Shown here: piece after piece, positions 9,016 to 17,640 of the stretch
How the letters are laid out: each line of letters starts with the position of its first letter
Numbering within the stretch: the first letter of the stretch is position 1
NCBI GenBank assembly: GCA_903867225.1
Contig: CAIPQN010000032.1
Location: 1 to 64,000 of the forward strand
Origin: an uncultured Pseudomonadota bacterium
Lineage (GTDB): Bacteria; Pseudomonadota; Gammaproteobacteria; Methylococcales; Methylomonadaceae
Direction of reading: 5' to 3'
DNA: 64,000 nucleotides
Position numbers and translations under genes: made by a program
The notes under the pieces: model-generated
Told to the model about the DNA's origin: nothing
Seen by the model: only the letters and a program-made list of their open reading frames with translations
Database searches by the model: none

Positions 9016-9293
9016 CTTTTTGCCCTCTGTAAATAAGTGGATTTTTCTTTATTCGTTGCTTTTCTGGCTGAAATAATTCGCGTCACATCATCACAACGAA
9101 ACGTATGCACCACTAACAAAATTTGCTCTTTCAAATTCATTCCCAACATTAACCAACGCTCTTCCTCTTCTGCATAATCGTCTGGAATACTCAATGCCGA
9201 ATGGTCAGAAAAAACATAAACAGCATCACGAAAATCAATTCCGTGCTTTTGAATGTTCACTTTGTTTTTGTATTCGTCCCATTCAAATTTCAT
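9012..9293 (-). CDS. BrnT-family ribonuclease toxin
   Basis: 93 residues from the ATG at 9293; a start five codons further up is possible, but GGAGGG lies well placed for 9293. Family features: FEWDEYKNKVNIQKHGIDF at the N-terminus, then a beta-rich middle (ERWLMLGMNLKEQILLVVHTF) and RIISARKAT near the C-terminus, the RxISARxA signature of BrnT (RelE-like fold). BrnT cleaves RNA and slows growth. The gene overlaps the last codons of the methylase (stop at 9283), so it is translated from the same message and its ribosome-binding site lies in methylase codons. Confidence 0.92.
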   Translation of the reverse strand: MKFEWDEYKNKVNIQKHGIDFRDAVYVFSDHSALSIPDDYAEEEERWLMLGMNLKEQILLVVHTFRCDDVTRIISARKATNKEKSTYLQRAKR

Positions 9294-12200
9294 CCTTTCC
9301 CTCCACAATCAAAATCTCCTCCTCACTCAACCCATAAAGCCCATAAACCAACCCATCAATCTCACGTTCCAACGCGCTGGTGTCGTTGCCTGCTTTTTTC
9401 TCGGCAAGGATTTCGTCCACTAATTGGATAAACGGTTGTTGCTCTGATTCGGAGATTTTGGGAATGGGAATTTGTGAAAGAAAACCTTCACCTTTGCCTC
9501 CAGTGACATTAGACGCTTTTAAAATCACGTTATTGAATAGCGTTGAATTGAAAATTGAGAGTAAGTATTTCAGGCTTTTACCAGTAACGATATAAACCTT
9601 ATTGTTGCAGTAAAACACCTCTTGAACATACGAGGCGTTCATTGCATCACTTATTTCACGATAAATAATTTTTTCTTTTTCAAATTCACGCCAATAGGTA
9701 GCCGCACATCTTTGCAACGCATACCACTCGTAGCAAATCCCAGTTTCAGCTTGGTTTCTAGCTGACAATTCATTTTTGAATTTTGTTAAATGCTGATAAA
9801 TAGCGGGATATTGTTTTTCAAATTCAATTTCTGCTTTTTCAGATACGCCAGAAATACTTGAATCTTCATGTAGCGGAAAATGCCACGGTATAAATATCAA
9901 CCATAAACCCGCATATTCCGCCGCATAACGTTTAATATCACGTCCGCGCAAAATCGGTTTAATAATTTCGGCTGATTTTGGGTCTTCGTTGCACAAACGT
10001 TCTTTGGTTTCGGTGTTGATAATGAACGCTTCGTTAAAACCTGTTTTGATGCCGTAATTGATATTCACATCCCAATCTTTTAACGGTGTACCTTTGGCTT
10101 CGATTTTGGCTTTGATTTGTTGTTCGATGCCTGACGAAATCACCCAAACGTCTTCAGACATTTTTGGCATGATTTGGGAATGTGCGGCGAAATAATCCGC
10201 GAGCGGCGTTTGAATGGTGAAATCGTTTTGAATGGTGCAGGCGTTGAAATGTAGGGGCGCACCTGTGTGTGCGCCCTCCAATTCCGTATTTCTCACGATA
10301 GACGATTTTTCAATCATCAATGTTTCGTGCATTGGAGGGCGCACACACAGGTGCGCCCCTACGTTTTGCGTGATTAAAATGTTTGAATCGACAGTTGCTG
10401 CGTCAAAAACCTGATAACCACCGAAATCAATCAATTTGAGCGGCTGGGTTTTTGTGGCTAAAAAGTTTCGTAATGATTTGCCATAACCTGCACGCATCCA
10501 TTTATTTGACGTAATAAACGCAAGTAATCCGTTTTGTTTGAGCAATGAAACGCCTTTTTCAATAAACAGCGCGTAAATGTCGCCCGTTTTAACAAAGGTT
10601 TCATAATTTTGCGCTTGCCAATCTTTTTGGCATTGTTGCCCTGAAAATTTTTGAATTTGAACATAAGGCGGATTGCCAATCACAATATCAAAGCCGCCCG
10701 AAAGTTGCGGGAAGAAATAGCGGGGTTCAAAGAACGCAACGGCTTCGTGTTTGAACAAATTGGCGTAACTTTGCCAAAGTTTTTGGTGGCTTTCGAGCTG
10801 GTCGATTTGTTTTTTATTTTTGGTTTCGTTGTGGCTTAACGATTTGATGCCGCGAAGTTTTTCGTCGCATTTTGCGTTGATGAGCGTTTCGATTTTGTCG
10901 CGCAGTTTACGTTTATCGTCGGGGTTGGCGACTTTGAAATAATCGTGCGTTAAGTCGCTGAAATTTTCAAAAAAGGCATCATTCGAGAACAGCGCGTTGT
11001 TTTCAAAATCGTCTTGAGGTGCGGCGATTAAGGTGTTGGCGGCGATAATTTTAAAATCCAAGTTGGGCAACGGACGAATACCGAAGTTGTTGGATTTATC
11101 GCCATGAGGTTTTTGGTCAACAATCAGCGAAATGAAAAAGCGTAATTTGCTGATTTGGGTCGCGATGGGCTGAATGTCTACTCCGTGAATGCAATTTTCG
11201 ATTAAGTACAGTTTGCGCCCGTAATTAGAGGAATTGTAATCAAAAGCGTCGTTAATTTCTTGCAATCGAGTGGCTCGTTCGTCATGGTTGCCAAGATTAA
11301 ACGCCGCATCAGTTTCACGGATAGCCTTTTCTTTTTGAAGTTCGCGCCATTGCACATTTTCTTCTTTTGTTTCTTCATTTTTATCCAGTTTCGATAAAAC
11401 AAAAACGAGTTTGTTTAAAATTCCCATTGGAAATGCGCCTGAACCGCAAGCAGGGTCGAGAATTTTTAAGTTATCGATGAATTGAATTAAATCTTTGGTT
11501 TGCGTTTCATCGAATGGATTTTTAGTTTCGTGGTAACTAAGCAAATGACGCACTTTTTCAGCATCAACGCCAGTATTAGAAAAATATGTAATCAATGATT
11601 CGTCCACCATGTAATCGACAATTTCACGCGGTGTATAAAACGAGCCTGTTTGTTTTCGTTGATAAGCTGCTAGTAAATTTTCAAAAATCTGCCCTAATAA
11701 TTCGGGGTCTAAGGCAATATCTTCTTCCAGTGGGGTATTTTCTTCGATAGTGAATTTATGGTTTTTCAAAATATCAATCAAGCCGTAAACGGTGACATTA
11801 TTCTTCTTTTTGTTGTCATAAGCCGCACTTAAATCGATTTTTTTATATTCGCCAAAAAAGAGTTTATCGGGAACAACAGCTTGTTTTTCTTTTTTAGAAC
11901 TTGTTGTAAAATCATCAATGCGAATCTCAACTGGGCTATCGGGTTTTGTTCGATCTAAACAATCGAATAAACCGCCATTTAAAAAGGGAATTTCAGCAAA
12001 ATATTTTTCAAAATCAGAGTCATTAAATAATTCAACGTAACGATAAACGAGTTGATAGCCATGTTCTTTATGTGGGAAAGTGCTTTTGCGTGGCTCAATA
12101 ACCTTACGTTTATCAATCGGCATATTCAGAGTGGCGAAGAACAGGTTTTGTAAAATCGCTTTGTAATAAATAGTTTCGTTGCAATTTTCGCCCGTGAAAT

Positions 12201-13023
12201 TTTTTAGCATTTTGGTTAATTCTTTTTGGTCAAAAAGTTTGGCACTGATTAAGCCTTTTTCTTTCATAAACCAAACGAATAAAATTCGTGTCAATAAACG
12301 GATAAGTGATTCGCTTTGATGTTGTTCATTGAAAATTAAATCAGTTTCTGGGCGAATTTGTGGGAATTCGACTTGTGACAAAGCGAACAAATACCAATTA
12401 AACAATTTTTCATAAAATTTATCATTCAGTGTTTTGATACTTAAAACTTTAAGCCAAGCGTTGTGCAAATCAACAAAATTGGCGTTGGCTTTCAACTTCA
12501 AATTATCAAATACCAAATCTTCCAAAATATCCACATGAGCGCGATGCGGGTCATTGATACGAATATCTTTAAGTAACGTGACTTTTTCTAACACGTCGCG
12601 GCTGTCATCTTTTTTATGTAATCGGCGATTGATGACAGACAACGTAATCGTGTCGCCGTGTTTGAACAAAATCAAAATGGGTTGCTGACTTTTATTGAGT
12701 TCACGAGTGATTTTGACCAAATCGGAACGTGAATAATGGGATTGTCTTAATTCAATCGCCACGAACATATACGATTCGATAATCGTATTATCAACGGGTT
12801 CTGGCATCGATTGAACACCGTCTAAATTATCACCCGCTAATTGAAACAAAAACGCCGAATCAATAATTTCGCTGTGTTGATATTTGAAAATTTCGGCAAC
12901 GGTTTTATTTTGGGTGCGTGAACTTGAATAGCCCAATTCTTTGAATAATGCGAGGGCATTCGTTTTTAAATCGCCGTCAGCAAATCGGTTGATGAGCGTT
13001 TGAAGTTTGTTTTTATTGGTCAT
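9283..13023 (-). CDS. Eco57I-type adenine methylase / restriction-modification protein
   Basis: 1246 residues from the ATG at 13023; a longer frame to 13083 would overlap the Uma2 gene by 71 bases and has no better start. The N-terminal region has YMFVAIELRQ and LHKKDDSRDVLEKV, typical of the Eco57I/type IIG-like class. The AdoMet motif LDPACGSGAFPMGIL is near residue 524 and the catalytic NPPY near 783, indicating N6-adenine methylation. The C-terminal third probably recognises the target sequence and ends in the family tail VYGLYGLSEEEI. Residues about 887-924 are encoded by an inserted inverted-repeat element in frame. It sits downstream of a Uma2 protein and PLD-helicase and likely forms a restriction or phage-defence unit with them. 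Whether it also cuts DNA itself is not shown. Confidence 0.88.
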   Translation of the reverse strand: MTNKNKLQTLINRFADGDLKTNALALFKELGYSSSRTQNKTVAEIFKYQHSEIIDSAFLFQLAGDNLDGVQSMPEPVDNTIIESYMFVAIELRQSHYSRSDLVKITRELNKSQQPILILFKHGDTITLSVINRRLHKKDDSRDVLEKVTLLKDIRINDPHRAHVDILEDLVFDNLKLKANANFVDLHNAWLKVLSIKTLNDKFYEKLFNWYLFALSQVEFPQIRPETDLIFNEQHQSESLIRLLTRILFVWFMKEKGLISAKLFDQKELTKMLKNFTGENCNETIYYKAILQNLFFATLNMPIDKRKVIEPRKSTFPHKEHGYQLVYRYVELFNDSDFEKYFAEIPFLNGGLFDCLDRTKPDSPVEIRIDDFTTSSKKEKQAVVPDKLFFGEYKKIDLSAAYDNKKKNNVTVYGLIDILKNHKFTIEENTPLEEDIALDPELLGQIFENLLAAYQRKQTGSFYTPREIVDYMVDESLITYFSNTGVDAEKVRHLLSYHETKNPFDETQTKDLIQFIDNLKILDPACGSGAFPMGILNKLVFVLSKLDKNEETKEENVQWRELQKEKAIRETDAAFNLGNHDERATRLQEINDAFDYNSSNYGRKLYLIENCIHGVDIQPIATQISKLRFFISLIVDQKPHGDKSNNFGIRPLPNLDFKIIAANTLIAAPQDDFENNALFSNDAFFENFSDLTHDYFKVANPDDKRKLRDKIETLINAKCDEKLRGIKSLSHNETKNKKQIDQLESHQKLWQSYANLFKHEAVAFFEPRYFFPQLSGGFDIVIGNPPYVQIQKFSGQQCQKDWQAQNYETFVKTGDIYALFIEKGVSLLKQNGLLAFITSNKWMRAGYGKSLRNFLATKTQPLKLIDFGGYQVFDAATVDSNILITQNVGAHLCVRPPMHETLMIEKSSIVRNTELEGAHTGAPLHFNACTIQNDFTIQTPLADYFAAHSQIMPKMSEDVWVISSGIEQQIKAKIEAKGTPLKDWDVNINYGIKTGFNEAFIINTETKERLCNEDPKSAEIIKPILRGRDIKRYAAEYAGLWLIFIPWHFPLHEDSSISGVSEKAEIEFEKQYPAIYQHLTKFKNELSARNQAETGICYEWYALQRCAATYWREFEKEKIIYREISDAMNASYVQEVFYCNNKVYIVTGKSLKYLLSIFNSTLFNNVILKASNVTGGKGEGFLSQIPIPKISESEQQPFIQLVDEILAEKKAGNDTSALEREIDGLVYGLYGLSEEEILIVEGKDEI
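9299..9362. repeat. Methylase 3'-end segment that is copied downstream
   Basis: These 64 bases, inside the last codons of the methylase gene, are the apparent source of the copies at 8745-8810 and 8134-8162. Together the three copies bracket BrnTA and MazEF. Confidence 0.85.
10251..10362. mobile_element. 112-bp inverted-repeat element (MITE/REP-like) inside the methylase gene
   Basis: Perfect 32-bp inverted repeats (10251-10282 and 10331-10362) flank a 48-bp centre. Each arm begins GTAGGGGCGCACC and contains a nested palindrome (GGGCGCAC and GTGCGCCC around 6 bases), so each arm can also fold alone. The arms are much richer in G and C than the host gene. Both strands stay open; the methylase frame reads through as GAHLCVRPPMHE and then ELEGAHTGAPLHF. 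No transposase is present, hence a non-autonomous element is the best guess. Confidence 0.85.
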
Positions 13024-13588
13024 CGAAAATGCCGTCGTAGATTTCGTGTAAATAAATCGTTTCTTGAATGCTATTGATAACAATCGAATCGGCTAAATTG
13101 TGGTAATCATGCAAAAGCCATTCATCGTTATCAATTTTGCGAAAATGCTGCACAAACACCTTCTCAGAATCAATCAGCAAATAATCTTGAAAACTTGGAA
13201 TTGAACGATAAAGCGCAAATTTGCCGCTTTCATCATATCGGCGTGTTGAAGGGGATAAGACTTCGATAATCACAACGGGATTGAGTAACGCACATTGATT
13301 TTCGGTTAATTCTGGTGTTCCACAAAATACCGCCGCATCAGGATAAGTAATTAAACCGTTTGGCGTTTCAATTCGCATATCGCTGTTAGTGGGTGTGCAA
13401 CATTTTCCGCGTAATTTCACATTCAACGCTGAAAACGTATTACCTGAAATTCGAGCATGATTAAACGTGCCGCCTGACATGGCAAAAATTTCACCGTTAT
13501 AAAATTCATGTTTGATTTCCGCGCTTTTTTCTAAATCAAAGTATTCGTCACGAGTGAATGATTTGGGTGTTGTTTGTGTGTTTTTCAT
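13013..13588 (-). CDS. Uma2-family putative endonuclease
   Basis: 191 residues. Uma2 proteins have a PD-(D/E)XK nuclease fold and are abundant in cyanobacteria and some filamentous gammaproteobacteria; their role is unsettled. Seen here: TRDEYFDLEKSAEIKHEFYNGEIFAMSGGT (N-terminal family block, with the family Glu), YPDAAVFCG (catalytic-type Asp) and NPVVIIEVLSPSTRRYD followed by KFALYR, the ExxS...K signature. It overlaps the helicase gene by 4 bases at its start and the methylase start by 11 bases at its end, so the three are translationally coupled. It could be a functional part of the defence unit or a passenger. Confidence 0.9.
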   Translation of the reverse strand: MKNTQTTPKSFTRDEYFDLEKSAEIKHEFYNGEIFAMSGGTFNHARISGNTFSALNVKLRGKCCTPTNSDMRIETPNGLITYPDAAVFCGTPELTENQCALLNPVVIIEVLSPSTRRYDESGKFALYRSIPSFQDYLLIDSEKVFVQHFRKIDNDEWLLHDYHNLADSIVINSIQETIYLHEIYDGIFDDQ

Positions 13589-16500
13589 GTGTTTTCTCCG
13601 CTAATGACTAGCCATGTGACCAACGTAAAATCAGTTGGGTTTGTGATTTGTTCTGAAACGATTGGCAATAACGCACCACGTCCCGTTGCTAATTTTATAA
13701 TTTCTTTTTCTTGGAAGGCTTCACTAATCGCATCAACGGATTTCGCCACCAAATCGTAATAATGTGTCATGTCACTGCCATCACCCGTTTGGTCATCAAA
13801 TAATTGGCATAACGCTTCATAAGGTTGGTCTTTACCGATGCACAACATTTTGAAAACTTCGAGCGTGTGTTTAGCTTCAACAAAGTTGCGTCTGACTTTG
13901 CCATCGTCTTGAATGTAAATTAGAAAAAACGGCGTAAGCGGATTTACTTGCTGCCCCTTGTCTTGCTGATAAACCTTTTGTTGCAGACAAAAAATAACGC
14001 CTTTGTGGATATTCAAATCGGGTTGCTCTGGCACGATGCCATAAAGACCGAGTGGCGCGTTGGCTAATTTATCGCGTTCTAAATCCAAATAGCCACCTAA
14101 ATCAGCACGAAAATCATCAAAATTAAAATCAGTTAATGTCGCGCCATCATTGAGTTCTTCTAAATCCAGCACTTCATCTTTCATGCGTTTTAACTGTTCA
14201 TCACGATAATTTAATTCATCGTTAGCATCGTCTTCGGTGAGCAACAAATTATCCGAACCTGTGGCAGAAATATCCACTAACGCCATTCGTGCTTCAACCC
14301 GATTTTTCAAATTCAAATACTGGTCGAGTTCAGCCGTTGCCCAAAAGTTAATCATCGAAACGTCTTTGTTTTGGCTGTTAATTCGGTCAATCCGTCCGAA
14401 ACGTTGAATCAAACGCACGGGATTCCAATGAATATCGTAGTTAATGACCCAATCGCAATCCTGCAAATTTTGCCCTTCCGAAATACAATCTGTCGCAATT
14501 AACATATCAATTTCTTCAGTAAGCGTATTTTTAAAACCACTGCGTTTTTTAGCGGTGGGCGAAAAATTGATTAACACGTCATTAAAATTTGTCATGCCTA
14601 AAGTGGCTTCACATTTTGAACCTGTCACTAAGCCAGAATGAACGCCTAACTCTGTTAAATCGGATTTCAAGGCATTGTACAAATACTGGGCGGTGTCAGA
14701 AAATGCGGTAAAAATCAGCACTTTTTTAATCGATTTGCCTTGCTTATCGATGGTTGGATTGCTGATTTTATGGGTAATCAATTTTTTTAATTCATGTAAT
14801 TTACCGTCACGTTGAGATGTGATGTTTTGAGCGGTATCCCGCAGTTTTTTTAGTTGTTCTTTGTCATTTTCTAAATCCTGCAACCAACGCTCACAATCTA
14901 AATGTTTTAATTTGAACTTGATTTTTTTACCGACTGCCAGCGCATCATTTAACTCTTCATCGTCAGAATCATCATCAATCAAATTTTCAATTTCATCGAG
15001 TTGTTTTATTTTTTTAATCAAATCCTCAATCTTAATAACCGTTCGAGCCATCGTGTCCGCAAATGACACAACGGAACTTTCAAGGCGTTTTAAAAAATTC
15101 ACCTTCATCATGCCGATTAAATAATGCTCACGGTTTTCTTGAGTGAAGTTTTTTACTTTGCTTTGATATTCAGGTAAATCGCGGTATTCGTTGAGTAGGT
15201 ATTTCGTCGGATTAAATAACGATAATTGATAAGCTGAAATTTCTTTTTCTATGCCGACAAACGAAGGAAATACGCCGAGCGTGTCCATGTCGTAATAAAT
15301 CGATTGTGGGGCGGTGCGTTTAGGAAAGCCGCCCAGTTCTTTTGCCACATTGGGATAGTGACGTTCAATGTGTTTGCGTGAACGGGCAATCGTAATCGCG
15401 TCGAGTAATTTGAAAAAATCTGCGTTCAAATGATGCGCTAATTGCGACTGGCGTTTGTTTTTAACCGCATCATGGAAGGCATTTTGCGCGGCTCGCAGTG
15501 TTTTTTTCGTATCGACAATGCCAATATCAGCAAACGCATGAGTATCGTCGGCACTAATGAAACGAATTTGATTATACAAATCCGATAAATCGTTATTTAC
15601 AGGCGTTGCGGATAACAATAAAACTTTCGTTTTTTCACCTGCTTGAATCACATCTTCTAGCAAGCGTTGGTAGCGTGATTTACCGTTTTTGCTCTTGTTA
15701 TCATTTCTAAAATTGTGCGATTCATCAATCACAATTAAATCAAACTGACTCCACTCGAAATCACTTAAATCGACATTGTTTGACAGACCTTTTTCACGAC
15801 TTAAATCAGTGTGGCTTAATACGGTGTAATTTAATTTGTCTGCTTTTAATGGATTTAATTGGCGTTTATAAAGCGATGAATAAAGTAACCAGTTTTCGCT
15901 GAGTTTTTTTGGACATAAAACCAAAACATTGTGATGTTTTGCCTCGAAATACTTGATGACCGCTAGGGCTTCGTAGGTTTTACCCAACCCCACGCTGTCT
16001 GCCAAAATACAGCCGTTATGCGCTTGTATTTTAGTAATCGCGTGCGTGACACCTTCTTTTTGAAAATCAAACAAGGTGTTCCAAATTTCTGACTTATTTA
16101 AACTTTTTTCAGTGGCTTCACGTTGTTCTTGATAGCGTTGCCAGTCCTCATAAAAAACATGATAGAGCGTTTTGTAATAAATAAACTGCGGTGAATGGTT
16201 GTGATAAAGCTGGGTTAAATAATTCAATACCTCTTGTTTAACGTCTTTTACCAATGTTTTGTTGTTCCAAATGCCATCAAACCAACTTTTTAAATCCTGT
16301 CTGTCGCGGTCGCTATCGACAACTAAATTCAATTCGATATTTGAATTTCCATCACCTAAACCGTGCAACGTAAAATTTGAGCTACCAAGTAATGCCGATT
16401 CAACACCGTTATTGTTGATATGGTAGAGCTTGCCATGTAGCAAATTTGTTTGAATCAGCGAGCGAATTTCGACTTTTTCTGTTATCCAATTCGCACACGT

Positions 16501-16785
16501 TTTAGCAATCGCTTTTTGATTCAGGCGGTTATTTAGCCATAAATCTTGTTCCACAATATGAAATGCTTTCGCCTGAGATTGTGCTACGTCTAGTTGCTTA
16601 ACAAAAGTCGGTTCACCGAATAGAAATTGCAGCTTATCAATCGGTAATAATTCTGCTTTTAGGGCTTCAAATCCAAAAATACTAAAATAGGCTGATACAA
16701 AACGTAGCTGTGCATTGGGTTGTATTTTTTCTTTTAAGAAATCACCGACTTTTCCAAAGTCATGATTATCGCGAATGCCGCTCAT
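13585..16785 (-). CDS. PLD-nuclease-domain / SNF2-type helicase
   Basis: 1066 residues. Residues 1-200 form a phospholipase-D-like domain (HGKLYHI near 118, GSSNFTLHGLG near 134, NIELN after it). A superfamily 2 helicase follows: Walker A DSVGLGKTYE near 262, the DESH box LIVIDESHNFRN near 355, LLLSATPVNN near 392 and the arginine motif QRFGRIDRINSQN near 797. An acidic coiled-coil stretch lies near residues 600-660. PLD-helicase proteins next to adenine methylases occur in phage-defence loci (DISARM-like and Hma-like modules), where the helicase probably translocates on DNA and the PLD domain may cut it. The ATG overlaps the panC stop by 4 bases (ATGA), so the gene is appended to the pantothenate operon. 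Confidence 0.9.
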   Translation of the reverse strand: MSGIRDNHDFGKVGDFLKEKIQPNAQLRFVSAYFSIFGFEALKAELLPIDKLQFLFGEPTFVKQLDVAQSQAKAFHIVEQDLWLNNRLNQKAIAKTCANWITEKVEIRSLIQTNLLHGKLYHINNNGVESALLGSSNFTLHGLGDGNSNIELNLVVDSDRDRQDLKSWFDGIWNNKTLVKDVKQEVLNYLTQLYHNHSPQFIYYKTLYHVFYEDWQRYQEQREATEKSLNKSEIWNTLFDFQKEGVTHAITKIQAHNGCILADSVGLGKTYEALAVIKYFEAKHHNVLVLCPKKLSENWLLYSSLYKRQLNPLKADKLNYTVLSHTDLSREKGLSNNVDLSDFEWSQFDLIVIDESHNFRNDNKSKNGKSRYQRLLEDVIQAGEKTKVLLLSATPVNNDLSDLYNQIRFISADDTHAFADIGIVDTKKTLRAAQNAFHDAVKNKRQSQLAHHLNADFFKLLDAITIARSRKHIERHYPNVAKELGGFPKRTAPQSIYYDMDTLGVFPSFVGIEKEISAYQLSLFNPTKYLLNEYRDLPEYQSKVKNFTQENREHYLIGMMKVNFLKRLESSVVSFADTMARTVIKIEDLIKKIKQLDEIENLIDDDSDDEELNDALAVGKKIKFKLKHLDCERWLQDLENDKEQLKKLRDTAQNITSQRDGKLHELKKLITHKISNPTIDKQGKSIKKVLIFTAFSDTAQYLYNALKSDLTELGVHSGLVTGSKCEATLGMTNFNDVLINFSPTAKKRSGFKNTLTEEIDMLIATDCISEGQNLQDCDWVINYDIHWNPVRLIQRFGRIDRINSQNKDVSMINFWATAELDQYLNLKNRVEARMALVDISATGSDNLLLTEDDANDELNYRDEQLKRMKDEVLDLEELNDGATLTDFNFDDFRADLGGYLDLERDKLANAPLGLYGIVPEQPDLNIHKGVIFCLQQKVYQQDKGQQVNPLTPFFLIYIQDDGKVRRNFVEAKHTLEVFKMLCIGKDQPYEALCQLFDDQTGDGSDMTHYYDLVAKSVDAISEAFQEKEIIKLATGRGALLPIVSEQITNPTDFTLVTWLVISGENT

Positions 16786-17621
16786 CTATCGAACCACAAA
16801 TTATCAATTAAGCGGGTTTTACCCAGTTTGACAGCGACAAGCATAATAAGTTCGTCATCATTTAATGTAGCAGGTTGTAAATCCGAACGTCGTGCTATTT
16901 TGAAATAATCCAATCGAAAACCATTTTGCGTCAATGCTGAAATTGCACATATTTCAACCTCAGCAATCGTTTTTCCAGCTTTTAAATTATCATGAGATTG
17001 CTGCAAAATTTGATAGATTTTAGGAGCAAATAAGCGTTCTTTTTCGTTCAAATAACCGTTGCGCGAACTCATTGCTAAACCATCTAATTCACGCACCGTC
17101 GGCACACCAATCAATTCAATTGGCAAATGTAAATCGCGCACCAACGTTTGAATGACAACAAATTGTTGAAAATCTTTTAAACCGAACAAGGCGACATGAG
17201 GCTGTACGATATTGAATAATTTACACACAACCGTCGCTACACCATCGAAATGCCCTGCCCTCGATGCACCGCAATAATTTTTTGAAACCTGTGAAACATT
17301 TACTGACGTTTGAGCATTTGGCGAATAGATTGTTTCGACGTTAGGCAAAAAAACTAAATCACAGCCTTCCGCTGCCAACCATTCACAATCACACGTTTCG
17401 GTGCGCGGATAATCGGAAAAATCTTCGTTAATACCAAATTGTGTCGGATTCACAAAAATGCTGACGACGACTTTATCTGCATGGCGTTTTGCTTCGCGTA
17501 CCAGTTGCAAATGTCCCGCGTGTAAATTACCCATCGTCGGCACAAAAGCTATGCGCTCACCAGCGTTATTCCAATTTTGAATACAATGGCGAATATCTGA
17601 AACGGTATGAAGAATTTGCAT
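16782..17621 (-). CDS. panC: Pantoate-beta-alanine ligase
   Basis: 279 residues. Joins pantoate to beta-alanine using ATP, the last step of pantothenate synthesis, in the cytoplasm. FVPTMGNLHAGHLQLV (residues 26-41) is the nucleotide-binding HxGH motif; VVSIFVNPTQFG and the pantoate-binding block FGLKDFQQFVVIQ follow, and SSRNGYLN is the conserved C-terminal-lobe motif. Length is normal. It lies 19 bases after panB in the pcnB-folK-panB-panC run, and its stop overlaps the helicase start, which joins a housekeeping operon to a defence operon. Confidence 0.97.
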   Translation of the reverse strand: MQILHTVSDIRHCIQNWNNAGERIAFVPTMGNLHAGHLQLVREAKRHADKVVVSIFVNPTQFGINEDFSDYPRTETCDCEWLAAEGCDLVFLPNVETIYSPNAQTSVNVSQVSKNYCGASRAGHFDGVATVVCKLFNIVQPHVALFGLKDFQQFVVIQTLVRDLHLPIELIGVPTVRELDGLAMSSRNGYLNEKERLFAPKIYQILQQSHDNLKAGKTIAEVEICAISALTQNGFRLDYFKIARRSDLQPATLNDDELIMLVAVKLGKTRLIDNLWFDR

Positions 17622-17640
17622 AAAAATAAAAACTTGAGAA

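Noticed and set aside
10251-10362. Transcription terminator inside the methylase gene
   Set aside because: The perfect inverted repeat has no T-run and lies in an open frame; an inserted element is more likely.
13024-13083. Longer start for the methylase at 13083
   Set aside because: It would extend the overlap with the Uma2 gene to 71 bases and adds an arginine/lysine stretch not typical of the family; ATG at 13023 is better.
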